This document shows, piece after piece, positions 6,816-14,385 of a stretch of 64,000 nt of DNA (position 1 is the first letter of the stretch; every line of letters begins with the position of its first letter). Below the pieces are notes generated by a model, which was not told the origin of the DNA, did no database searches, and worked only from the letters and a program-made list of their open reading frames with translations. This DNA is from Lacimicrobium sp. SS2-24. GTDB lineage: Bacteria; Pseudomonadota; Gammaproteobacteria; Enterobacterales; Alteromonadaceae. The stretch is from contig NZ_NIWW01000001.1 of NCBI RefSeq assembly GCF_002201535.1, positions 372,001 through 436,000 of the forward strand. Reading direction: 5' to 3'. The translations under genes and the position numbers were made by a program.

Positions 6816-8933
6816 ATGAATATTAAGACGCGCATACTGGTGTTTGTGATTCTGTTTGAGGTGTTGGCGTACTCGACACTACAGATTTTCAATACGCTGA
6901 TTTACAAACAAGCACTGGATGAGTTTAAACAAGGTGAGATCCGTGCTGTTTTCAATACCACTATCAGCAAGATCAACAGCCTCACTCAGTCTATGGAACA
7001 AAGCGTTATCGATCTGGCGATTAACGGTGAGGCCCTCTATCAGCTGCGTCATACCAATCATCTGTCAACCGACGCAATCAGCGCATTGGCGCAAAGCACA
7101 CTGATAAAGAAGTTTTCCAGTTTCAGGCAGGCCATGGGGGGAGGTCTTTGGTATCAGCCTTATGTTATTGACAATCAGACCCGTTACTTTGGCCCTTATG
7201 TATTTAGAGATGAGCAGGATAACATTACCTTTACCTGGGATCTGAATACACCAGAATACGACTATCTGAATCAGGATTGGTATCGACTCGCGGTTGATAA
7301 TGACTGGGGACGAAAACAACCTGATTTCAGAGCGACGTTCTGGACCGAGCCGTACCGCGACGGCGCCGGTTCTTTTTCACTGATGATGACGGTAGATGCA
7401 GTCATGGTTGATTCGCGCCAGGAGCCGATTGGATTGGCAACCGTCGACTGGTCACTGGCTCAAATCACCCGCTTTCTTGACAGCATCCGGGTCACCGAGA
7501 ACGCTATCCCATTTTTGTTTCACCGGGCGTCAGGGCTCATTTTAAGCTATCCGGCCGATGTTAGCCTGGTAATGGAGTCGACCACTCAACTGCCCTGGGC
7601 GGCACCGTTAATACAACGTCCCCATCAGGCGGGAATTAATCAGATTTCGGCACTACAACATAGCGACAACCTCGTGTTCTACCAAACCACTGAACAAGGT
7701 TTTGTGTTTGGCTCGCTGGTGCCCCAAAGTGATCTTCGTCGAGCTGTGGATGAAGTGTCGCGCCTGACGTTACTGACCGGCAGTGCCATCGGTCTGGGAT
7801 TTATTCTGCTGATGATTTTTATTCTTCGCGCCCTGTTCAGCCCCTTTGACCAGGTATTGAGCACCATTAAACGCTCCATCAGCTATGGCAAAAATAAACA
7901 GGTGATGCTTAATCAGGTTGAATATGACAAGAAAAACGAATTCACCCCAATCATTACCGCACTGAATGATGTCTACCATCAGGTAAAGACGTACGTCAGT
8001 GAAATAGAACAGACCAATGCGCAGCTGATGGCTTCACAACAAGAGGTCAGGCAACTCAATGCCATGCTAGAGAAGAAAGTGGCGCTACGTACCGCCGAAC
8101 TGGAAACCAAGACGAAAGAAGTAACAGACTCACTGGAGCGGTTAAGACGCACGCAGCAGCAATTGGTTGAGAACGAGAAGCACGCCTCTCTGGGCAGATT
8201 AGTAGCCGGCGTTGCACATCAGATTAATACACCACTGGGTATTTGTGTTACGGCGGCCTCCATGTTGGAAAATATCGCCAAAACGGTTCATGACAAGGCC
8301 GTCACCGGGAAAATGAGTAAAAACGAATTCAACCAGGCTCACGAAAAGATTATGCAAAGTGCGGAACTGCTCAGTGAAAATCTGCAACGGGCCACGAACC
8401 TGATCACCAGCTTCAAACAAGTGGCGGTGGACAATGACAAGCAACAAAACCGCTGGTTTAATCTGTGTGAGTATATCGACAGCATCTTGTTGTCATTACG
8501 TTCGCGCATAGAACAAACTCCCCACCGCATCGAGTGCCAGTACGAACAGGAAATCCGCTTGTTCGCCTCACCTGGTGCGTTGGCGCAGATACTCAGCCAG
8601 CTGGTAGAAAACGCGCTGACTTATGCCTTTGATGATACAAGACCCGGCACCATCACGATTGGGGTTAGTCAGCAACATGAGACACTGAACATTAAGGTCA
8701 GCGACGATGGCTGTGGAATGCCAGAAGCCGTCCGTAAGCAGGTATTCGACCCGTTTTTTTCAACCAGTAAAGAACAGCTCGGCAATGGACTCGGCCTGCA
8801 TATCGTTTACAACCTGGTAATTCAGAAACTGGGCGGCGATATCCGCTGTGACAGCGAGCCCGGGTCAGGTACCACGTTTACCATCAGTATTCCACTGAGC
8901 AAAGAGAGCGAGCCTGAATCACAACATCAGTGA
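6816..8933 (+). CDS. Sensor histidine kinase with periplasmic dCache domain
   Basis: A 705-residue membrane kinase from this start. An N-terminal helix (ILVFVILFEVLAYSTLQIF) and a second near residues 317-340 (LTGSAIGLGFILLMIFILRA) bracket a periplasmic dCache domain of about 270 residues. The domain has the DWYRLA, WTEPYRDGAG and IGLATVDWSL segments of that family. A coiled coil follows, then the H-box GVAHQINTPLG (His468), the N-box LVENALTYAF, and the DDGCGM, DPFFSTSKEQLGNGLGL ATP-binding loops. No response regulator gene follows in the same direction. Starts at 6753 (GTG) and 6792 (ATG) are possible alternatives that overlap or abut the PotD-like gene. The gene ends by converging with the LytTR regulator gene, with a 7-base overlap. 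Confidence 0.9.
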   Translation: MNIKTRILVFVILFEVLAYSTLQIFNTLIYKQALDEFKQGEIRAVFNTTISKINSLTQSMEQSVIDLAINGEALYQLRHTNHLSTDAISALAQSTLIKKFSSFRQAMGGGLWYQPYVIDNQTRYFGPYVFRDEQDNITFTWDLNTPEYDYLNQDWYRLAVDNDWGRKQPDFRATFWTEPYRDGAGSFSLMMTVDAVMVDSRQEPIGLATVDWSLAQITRFLDSIRVTENAIPFLFHRASGLILSYPADVSLVMESTTQLPWAAPLIQRPHQAGINQISALQHSDNLVFYQTTEQGFVFGSLVPQSDLRRAVDEVSRLTLLTGSAIGLGFILLMIFILRALFSPFDQVLSTIKRSISYGKNKQVMLNQVEYDKKNEFTPIITALNDVYHQVKTYVSEIEQTNAQLMASQQEVRQLNAMLEKKVALRTAELETKTKEVTDSLERLRRTQQQLVENEKHASLGRLVAGVAHQINTPLGICVTAASMLENIAKTVHDKAVTGKMSKNEFNQAHEKIMQSAELLSENLQRATNLITSFKQVAVDNDKQQNRWFNLCEYIDSILLSLRSRIEQTPHRIECQYEQEIRLFASPGALAQILSQLVENALTYAFDDTRPGTITIGVSQQHETLNIKVSDDGCGMPEAVRKQVFDPFFSTSKEQLGNGLGLHIVYNLVIQKLGGDIRCDSEPGSGTTFTISIPLSKESEPESQHQ

Positions 8934-9745
8934 TTAATCATTTCTTTGACTCTGTCCCGGTGACTACGACTGACTTTGAGCTCAGTGCCGTTTTCCAGTA
9001 CCAGATGATATTCACCGCTCACATGGCTCACCAGTTTGCTGACAAAATGGATGTTAGCAATGGCTGAACGATGCACCCTCACAAAGCGTCGGGGATCGAG
9101 CTCCTGCTCCAGTTCTTTCATGGTGCGGCGCATAATGTGGGTACCACTTTTCGAATGCACACACATATAGTCTCCAGCGGCGTCAATCCACTGAATTTCA
9201 GATACCGGCACACGGGTTATTTCGTTTCCGTCTTTAATCGCCAGGATGTCGGGATACTGGCTGATAGGCTCGCCCTGCGACAAACGCCTTAATATGTCCT
9301 CGCAATCATCACCCGTAAATTCCGCAACCAACTGAGCAAGGGTGTTCTTCTGCTGCCCCTGTTGCCTCAGAGCCATGTTCTGATGCACTTTCTCCAGCGC
9401 ATTTGCCAGGCGCTTTTCGTCCACTGGCTTCAACACATAATCAAGCGCGTGCACTTCAAATGCCTTGATAGCATAAGTATCGTATGCCGTTACAAAAATG
9501 ATCAGGGGCAAGGTTTCCATCGACTGTTCCAGCATATGGATAACCTGAAAACCATTTAAACCTGGCATCTGAATGTCCAGAAACACCAAATCAGGGGCTA
9601 ACTGTAATATTGACTCCACCGCCTCGTTACCATTTTTACATTCCTGCACCAGTTCGATTTCTTCAAAAGCCCCCAGGCGCACGGCAAGTCCCTTTCTGGC
9701 AAGCGGTTCATCATCGACAATAATGGTAGTTATTTTAGTTTGCAT
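8927..9745 (-). CDS. LytTR-family response regulator
   Basis: A 272-residue regulator. The receiver domain (1-120) has the acidic pair in VDDEP, phospho-acceptor Asp57 in FLDIQMPG, the Thr switch in FVTAYD and the Lys in LKPVD. The C-terminal half is a LytTR DNA-binding domain (IQWIDAAGDYMCVHS, RFVRVHRSAIANI, LKVSRSHRD). The ATG at 9745 overlaps the last 11 bases of the sensor kinase gene, so the two form one translationally coupled two-component pair. An in-frame start at 9760 is possible but less likely. LytTR regulators usually bind paired direct repeats upstream of few targets; the target here is unknown. Confidence 0.93.
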   Translation of the reverse strand: MQTKITTIIVDDEPLARKGLAVRLGAFEEIELVQECKNGNEAVESILQLAPDLVFLDIQMPGLNGFQVIHMLEQSMETLPLIIFVTAYDTYAIKAFEVHALDYVLKPVDEKRLANALEKVHQNMALRQQGQQKNTLAQLVAEFTGDDCEDILRRLSQGEPISQYPDILAIKDGNEITRVPVSEIQWIDAAGDYMCVHSKSGTHIMRRTMKELEQELDPRRFVRVHRSAIANIHFVSKLVSHVSGEYHLVLENGTELKVSRSHRDRVKEMINH

Positions 9746-10814
9746 CCTGAGCCACCTCATAAGGAATTCTGATACTGACTTTTACCCCGCTGGGCTGATT
9801 GTCGGAAATTACGAAAGAAAAATTGTTCTGATACAAAGAATGCAGGCGCTGCTGAATATTCGGGAGTCCCACACCGCCATGCCGGCGAAGTTGTCCATCC
9901 ACAATTTCGGCGCCAGGGCCATTATCAGAGACCTCAATCAACAAATCCTGCCCGAAAGACTTGGCGTGGATACTGATTTTTCCCCCACTCTCGGTTCTGG
10001 CAATGGCATATTTGATGGCGTTTTCAATCAAGGGTTGCAAAATCAGACTGGGGACCAGTGCTTTACGGGATTCCGGGGCAACATCCCAGGTTACCGTAAG
10101 GCGGTCTTCAAAGCGGACTTTCTCAATTTCCAGATAGAGGTCAATAGCCTGAATTTCCTGTTCAAACGGGACCTTTTTAATCGGATCCTTATCCAGCGAA
10201 TAGCGCAGAAAGTCACTCAGCCTGGATACCATGGCGTTAGCGGTCTGATTGTCTTTTATCAGTACCAATGTCGAAATGGCATTGAGGGTATTGAACAGAA
10301 AATGTGGATTGAGCTGATAACGAAGCATCTTTAGATGAGCCTGGTGGGCCATCGTCGATGCGGTCAGAGCATTCTGTTTTTCTTGCTGCATCAACTGGTA
10401 ATACTTGATACCAAAGTACAAGCCACTCCAACACACAATAATAGAAAAAGAATTCACACTGTTACTGAAATAGTAAATCCATTCATCAGGACGATAGCCG
10501 TGTTTGTAGATTTCCCAGTAATTGATGTTTTTTATCACGGCCCATAGTACGCCTACCAGATAAGAAGCAGCCAGCGCGAATAACACCATTTTCCAGGGTT
10601 TGAGATACCAAAGTCGACGAAACACATAACGCAGGGGTATTGTGATCAACCAGCCAGCGTAGGCATTGAGAAGGATCACAAACAGCCAGATACTGCGCAT
10701 ATCATGTAAAAAGGAGCCGAGATAGTAAACCAACGCGAAACCAGCCCAGCCTGCGGTATGCAGCAACCAGAACTGACGCTCCTTATCTTCAAACAGCTTT
10801 TGCCAATGGATCAA
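9735..10814 (-). CDS. LytS/AlgZ-type sensor histidine kinase
   Basis: A 359-residue kinase of the His_kinase (PF06580) family. The N-terminal 140 residues contain about four membrane helices (20-37, 41-60, 75-95, 120-138) with no large periplasmic domain. The phospho-acceptor motif is QLNPHFLFNTLNAIS with His171. The ATPase part has LILQPLIENAIKYA and VSDNGPGAE with GGVGLPNIQQRL. The start codon appears to be TTG at 10814; no ATG is available near the first helix. The gene overlaps its cognate LytTR regulator. A TATAAT on the minus strand at 10851-10846 is a plausible -10 box, although the -35 is weak. Confidence 0.92.
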   Translation of the reverse strand: MIHWQKLFEDKERQFWLLHTAGWAGFALVYYLGSFLHDMRSIWLFVILLNAYAGWLITIPLRYVFRRLWYLKPWKMVLFALAASYLVGVLWAVIKNINYWEIYKHGYRPDEWIYYFSNSVNSFSIIVCWSGLYFGIKYYQLMQQEKQNALTASTMAHQAHLKMLRYQLNPHFLFNTLNAISTLVLIKDNQTANAMVSRLSDFLRYSLDKDPIKKVPFEQEIQAIDLYLEIEKVRFEDRLTVTWDVAPESRKALVPSLILQPLIENAIKYAIARTESGGKISIHAKSFGQDLLIEVSDNGPGAEIVDGQLRRHGGVGLPNIQQRLHSLYQNNFSFVISDNQPSGVKVSIRIPYEVAQDAN

Positions 10815-10845
10815 TGGAGACTCTCAGCGATTAATCACAATCTTG

Positions 10846-10851
10846 ATTATA
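10846..10851 (-). promoter_or_regulatory. Putative -10 box of the LytS/LytTR operon
   Basis: A perfect TATAAT on the minus strand lies 31 bases before the TTG start of the kinase gene. The matching -35 region (TCAGAC or GTCAGA near 10868-10874) is poor, so the promoter may need an activator. This 130-base gap to the DUF962 gene holds nothing else I recognise. Confidence 0.45.
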
Positions 10852-10944
10852 CGGCATGGCGGAGTGAGTCTGACGTTGCTTATCGTAGTCCTGGCCTGAT
10901 CTGCCGCAATCAGGCACTCCTTCGGAAAATGTGAGCCTGGCGAT

Positions 10945-11406
10945 TCAATACGGAATATTGAGTCGCTTGAGCCAATGCACCCACCACCAGGCCGGCCCTA
11001 CCAACAAAAACTGTATATCTTTAAAAAATGAAGGTTTTTTGCCTTCAATATGGTGGCCTACAAATTGTAGGATCCACATCACCACAAACAATCCCAGACA
11101 GAACTGCCACACTGAAATCTGTAGATTATGTAAAAGATAAATCAACTGAAAAGAAAACACGGAAAGTAAGGTCATTGCCGCACCAATAGGTCCGGACAAA
11201 CGGAAATAATAATACAATACCGGCACCATCAGTAAATGCGCCCAGGTAGCACCAAACTGTTCTAACCACTGCGGTACCGGTATCGACCAGATTAAGCCAA
11301 TGGTGACAAAGTAAATCGCCGGCACGGCAATGCAGTGGATGATCACATTCGTTTTGTTCTGATGACTTTCGCCATATTCATTTAGCAGTCTTTCAATTTG
11401 TCTCAT
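10945..11406 (-). CDS. Mpo1-like (DUF962) membrane protein
   Basis: A 153-residue integral membrane protein of the DUF962/Mpo1 (YGL010w) family. The family features are NEYGESHQNKTNVIIHCIAVP at the N terminus, with a conserved His, and FVGHHIEGKKPSFFKDIQFLLVGPAWW near the C terminus. Four hydrophobic helices are visible (25-45, 55-70, 75-95, 105-118). The yeast relative is an iron-dependent fatty-acid alpha-dioxygenase that acts on 2-hydroxy fatty acids. The conserved His residues of that group are present here (His15, His24 and the HH pair in GHHIEG), but enzymatic activity in bacteria is inference. It stands alone between the two-component pair and the PilZ gene. Confidence 0.83.
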   Translation of the reverse strand: MRQIERLLNEYGESHQNKTNVIIHCIAVPAIYFVTIGLIWSIPVPQWLEQFGATWAHLLMVPVLYYYFRLSGPIGAAMTLLSVFSFQLIYLLHNLQISVWQFCLGLFVVMWILQFVGHHIEGKKPSFFKDIQFLLVGPAWWWVHWLKRLNIPY

Positions 11407-11460
11407 GCTTATCCCCTAACGGATGCGCCAGTTCCTGGCATTATCTTGATCCTTTGTTTA

Positions 11461-12153
11461 CTAGAACTCAATGGATATTTCCGCCAGCAAGGTATTGAGT
11501 TTGTCAGGATCATTCTCACCTTCAACAAACTGAATCCCATAAAAAGTGCTTACATCATCGCTCTTATTATTCACTACCTTACCTTTGACTGCGTACTCAG
11601 TATCATTGTTGCCCGGTATCTTCAGCATGAGTTGCTTGCCCACCAGTTTGAGGTTGCCCAACTGCTCTTTTTTGATGCCAATTCGACACCCTTTTGAGGA
11701 GATATCCAGGATCATTGCTTTTAAAAACGGCTTGTCGGTCTCTATGGTGGCTAACTGCACCGGCGTGCGTGTGGAGGTACGCTTTTCCGATCTTAGCCCC
11801 TGATTCTGAATGGCAGTAGGAAAGCTCAGAAAAATTAACGGCACAGGACGGGTTGCAACCAGAATGATGTTGCTCTTAAACGCGATCACTTCGCCGGTTT
11901 CATCCTCCAGAATAAAGCGAACAATCAGACTATTGTCCGCGTAGATAGCGTCTTTCAGCGAGCCCCATTTAGATTCATCAGGATAGCGAAGAATAATACA
12001 GCGGGTGCCGTCCATACCAACAAACTCAGTGCGCACACGCTTGGCAGCGGTGGGCGATTTAACCTGTACATCCAGGGACATGCCTGGTCGCAGTGAGCGT
12101 AGCTTACGCAAATCACTGGTAGACAGACCGCTTTTCTCCGAGAGTATTGCCAT
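11461..12153 (-). CDS. PilZ-domain c-di-GMP receptor with YcgR-like N-terminal domain
   Basis: A 230-residue cytoplasmic protein. The N-terminal half (about 15-105) resembles the flagellar-brake PilZN domain (LRPGMSLDVQVKSP, TEFVGMDGTRCIILRYP). The C-terminal half is a PilZ domain with the c-di-GMP signature: Arg residues in the RSEKRTSTRTPV segment, then LDISSKGCRIGI (the DxSxxG motif), about 28 residues later. Such proteins bind c-di-GMP and tune flagellar rotation, secretion or exopolysaccharide. The ATG at 12153 was preferred over the in-frame GTG at 12171. No flagellar or polysaccharide genes are adjacent. A diguanylate cyclase is encoded at 35.2 kb. Confidence 0.87.
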   Translation of the reverse strand: MAILSEKSGLSTSDLRKLRSLRPGMSLDVQVKSPTAAKRVRTEFVGMDGTRCIILRYPDESKWGSLKDAIYADNSLIVRFILEDETGEVIAFKSNIILVATRPVPLIFLSFPTAIQNQGLRSEKRTSTRTPVQLATIETDKPFLKAMILDISSKGCRIGIKKEQLGNLKLVGKQLMLKIPGNNDTEYAVKGKVVNNKSDDVSTFYGIQFVEGENDPDKLNTLLAEISIEF

Positions 12154-12285
12154 CTTTATTACTCTGCACACTACATTAAATTATTATCTTGTTATTATTG
12201 TGTTTTTTCGGCGGCGATACCAGTAAAGCCGCACCTCAACATGCTAATGCACCCATTTTTTTGAGATTTTGAGAAAAGGTAACCT

Positions 12286-14103
12286 ATGTCCCCTCGCCTC
12301 AGCTATCAGCTAAACCTTGAACAAGCAGATCGCCATCTTTTTGAAGTCACCCTGCGCATTCCTGTGCAGCCTCAGGATAGCCTGACCTTAAGCCTGCCTG
12401 CGTGGATCCCCGGGTCTTACATGATTCGGGATTTTGCCAAGAACCTTGTCAGTCTTAAAGCCTTTGATGAAAAAGGACAATCCGTCCCCATTACAAAAAC
12501 AGAGAAACACAGCTGGCATCTCAAGAATACGGGGCAGGCAATACAGGTTGTCTATCAGGTCTACGCGTTCGACACCTCTGTGCGTACCGCTTATCTGGAT
12601 AATCAAAGGGCCTTTTTTAACGGCACCAGTCTTTTTTTAAAAGTCAGTGGGTTAGAGAACTGTCCTCACCATCTATGTATCCAGGCACCACCGGACAAGC
12701 CAGCATGGCGGGTTGCAACTGGCTTAACACGGGCGCAGGAGACAAAAAAGTATGGGTTTGGTGACTACCAGGCAAAAAGCTATGCAGAACTCATAGACTG
12801 CCCGGTGGAAATAGGCAGCTTTGATGTGCACGAATTTGATGTTGCCGGTGTGCCTCATCACCTGGTCCTAAGCGGCAAACATTATGCAGACATGCCGAGA
12901 ATCTGTGCTGATATTGCCGCTATCTGCCACCACCATATCAGACTGTTTGAACCGCAAACCCAAACCCCACCTTTTTCCGAGTACTGGTTTTTAACCAATA
13001 TTCTGCCTGAAGGTTTCGGTGGATTAGAGCACAGAAACTCAACCGCACTGTTATGTTCCACATTTGATTTTTTGTGCACCAATGATACGAAAAAATCAGA
13101 CGCCTACATTGGTTTTCTCAGCCTGGTCTCCCATGAGTATTTTCATGCCTGGAATGTCTGTCGTATTAAGCCTGACGTGTTTATTGAGCCCGACCTGAGC
13201 AAAGAATGCTATACCCGTCAGCTTTGGGCTTACGAAGGCATCACATCTTATTATGACGACTTTAGCCTGTTCCGGTGCGGCCTTATCGATTTCAGTCAAT
13301 ATCTTACACTGCTGGAAAAGACCATGAGTCGGGTATATCGGGGGCGCGGGCAGATGAAACAATCGGTGTCAGATTCCAGCTTTGATGCCTGGACCCGCTT
13401 TTATCAACAAGGCGAAGACGCCATCAATAATATTGTCAGCTATTACACCAAAGGTGCATTGATTGCGTTGTGGCTGGATATTCATATTCGTATGCACTCC
13501 GATGGGCAGAAAAGCCTGGACGAGATGATGAGCGCCCTGTGGCAGAACTACGGCAAACAGGACGTTGGCACCAGCGATGAGGATTTTTATACGCTGATCA
13601 CCAACTTAACGGAACCGTCTCTGGCAAAACGTCTGAAACAGTTGCTGCACGAAGAAGGTGTACTGGACTTATCCTCAGAGCTTAAAACCATGGGTGTTGA
13701 GCAATCCGTGCATCCTGTGGCAGTGAAAGACTGCCTGAGCCGGGCAGAAAACAGTACCGAGCTTTACTTAGGGCTGCTGCATAAGCCGCATTTGCAGGGT
13801 CTTGAAGTCAGCGCTGTGTTAGAAGACTCACCAGCAGAAGCGGCCGGTATTTACGCAAAAGACATCCTTTTGGCACTGGATCATCTGAAACTGGACAATC
13901 AAAGCCTGATATCACTGAATAACGTTTTAGTTCCCGGTAGCGCTTATAGGGTGCATCTTTTTCGCCAAAACCGTTTGATTGAAACGACCATCACGCCGAG
14001 TCCATCGCCATCTCTGGCTATCAGGCTCACGGAAAAAGACAACGCCAAATCTCAAATCTGGAAAAAGCTGACGGGTGAAAAGGATAATACCAATGTCTGT
14101 TGA
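12286..14103 (+). CDS. M61 family metallopeptidase with PDZ domain
   Basis: A 605-residue enzyme of the glycyl-aminopeptidase (M61) family. A beta-rich N-terminal domain (1-180; SLPAWIPGSYMIRDFAKNL is typical) is followed by the catalytic domain with GGLEHRNST (246-252), the zinc motif HEYFHAWN (His283, Glu284, His287) and the distal ligand Glu317 in YEGITSYYDD. A PDZ domain occupies about residues 495-575 (AVLEDSPAEAAGIYAKDILLA). There is no signal peptide, so it should be cytoplasmic. Family members prefer N-terminal Gly or Ala. AAGGTAAC precedes the ATG. It overlaps the small downstream gene by 11 bases, so the two are coupled. Confidence 0.92.
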   Translation: MSPRLSYQLNLEQADRHLFEVTLRIPVQPQDSLTLSLPAWIPGSYMIRDFAKNLVSLKAFDEKGQSVPITKTEKHSWHLKNTGQAIQVVYQVYAFDTSVRTAYLDNQRAFFNGTSLFLKVSGLENCPHHLCIQAPPDKPAWRVATGLTRAQETKKYGFGDYQAKSYAELIDCPVEIGSFDVHEFDVAGVPHHLVLSGKHYADMPRICADIAAICHHHIRLFEPQTQTPPFSEYWFLTNILPEGFGGLEHRNSTALLCSTFDFLCTNDTKKSDAYIGFLSLVSHEYFHAWNVCRIKPDVFIEPDLSKECYTRQLWAYEGITSYYDDFSLFRCGLIDFSQYLTLLEKTMSRVYRGRGQMKQSVSDSSFDAWTRFYQQGEDAINNIVSYYTKGALIALWLDIHIRMHSDGQKSLDEMMSALWQNYGKQDVGTSDEDFYTLITNLTEPSLAKRLKQLLHEEGVLDLSSELKTMGVEQSVHPVAVKDCLSRAENSTELYLGLLHKPHLQGLEVSAVLEDSPAEAAGIYAKDILLALDHLKLDNQSLISLNNVLVPGSAYRVHLFRQNRLIETTITPSPSPSLAIRLTEKDNAKSQIWKKLTGEKDNTNVC

Positions 14104-14317
14104 AGTGCTGCTCACCTATACCTTTGGCTCAGAACAACAAGCCAACCGCTTTATTAATGTTCTGAAAAACTGGGATGTTAATGACGTAGATGCTCGACTG
14201 CACGCTGCCAGTCACAGGGTTCAAGTCCGCTATCAATACTCACAACAGGGCTTTGATTTTACTTGCTCTGCACTTGATGATTTGGCGGGAGAATATGGAG
14301 GCAGTGAAGACAAATAA
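14093..14317 (+). CDS. Small conserved-looking protein of unknown function
   Basis: A 74-residue protein beginning MSVEVLLTYTFGSEQQANRF. It is acidic, without signal peptide or membrane helix. The pattern of an early strand, a helix (QQANRFINVLKNW), a strand containing VQVRYQY and a final helix (FTCSALDDLAGEYGG) suggests a small alpha/beta fold. I do not recognise a family. The ATG lies inside the end of the M61 peptidase gene (11-base overlap) and the gene is followed by a strong terminator, so it is the second cistron of a two-gene unit. The compact coding pattern and coupling support a real gene. Confidence 0.65.
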   Translation: MSVEVLLTYTFGSEQQANRFINVLKNWDVNDVDARLHAASHRVQVRYQYSQQGFDFTCSALDDLAGEYGGSEDK

Positions 14318-14346
14318 TGCCTAAAAGCCTCCTTCAGCAATAAAAA

Positions 14347-14365
14347 AGCCGGCCCTGGGCCGGCT
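14347..14365. terminator. Bidirectional intrinsic terminator
   Basis: An 8-bp GC-rich stem, AGCCGGCC with GGCCGGCT around a CTG loop, lies between convergent genes. It is preceded by AAAAA on the left and followed by CTTACTTTATT on the right, so it can terminate the M61 operon rightward and the M13 peptidase gene leftward, where the leftward U-run is better. Confidence 0.85.
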
Positions 14366-14385
14366 CTTACTTTATTACTCGCTGC

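Noticed and set aside
9573-10334. 253-codon plus-strand reading frame
   Set aside because: It lies antisense to the LytS-type kinase gene, whose reading frame has all family motifs; the translation has no domain or ribosome-binding site.
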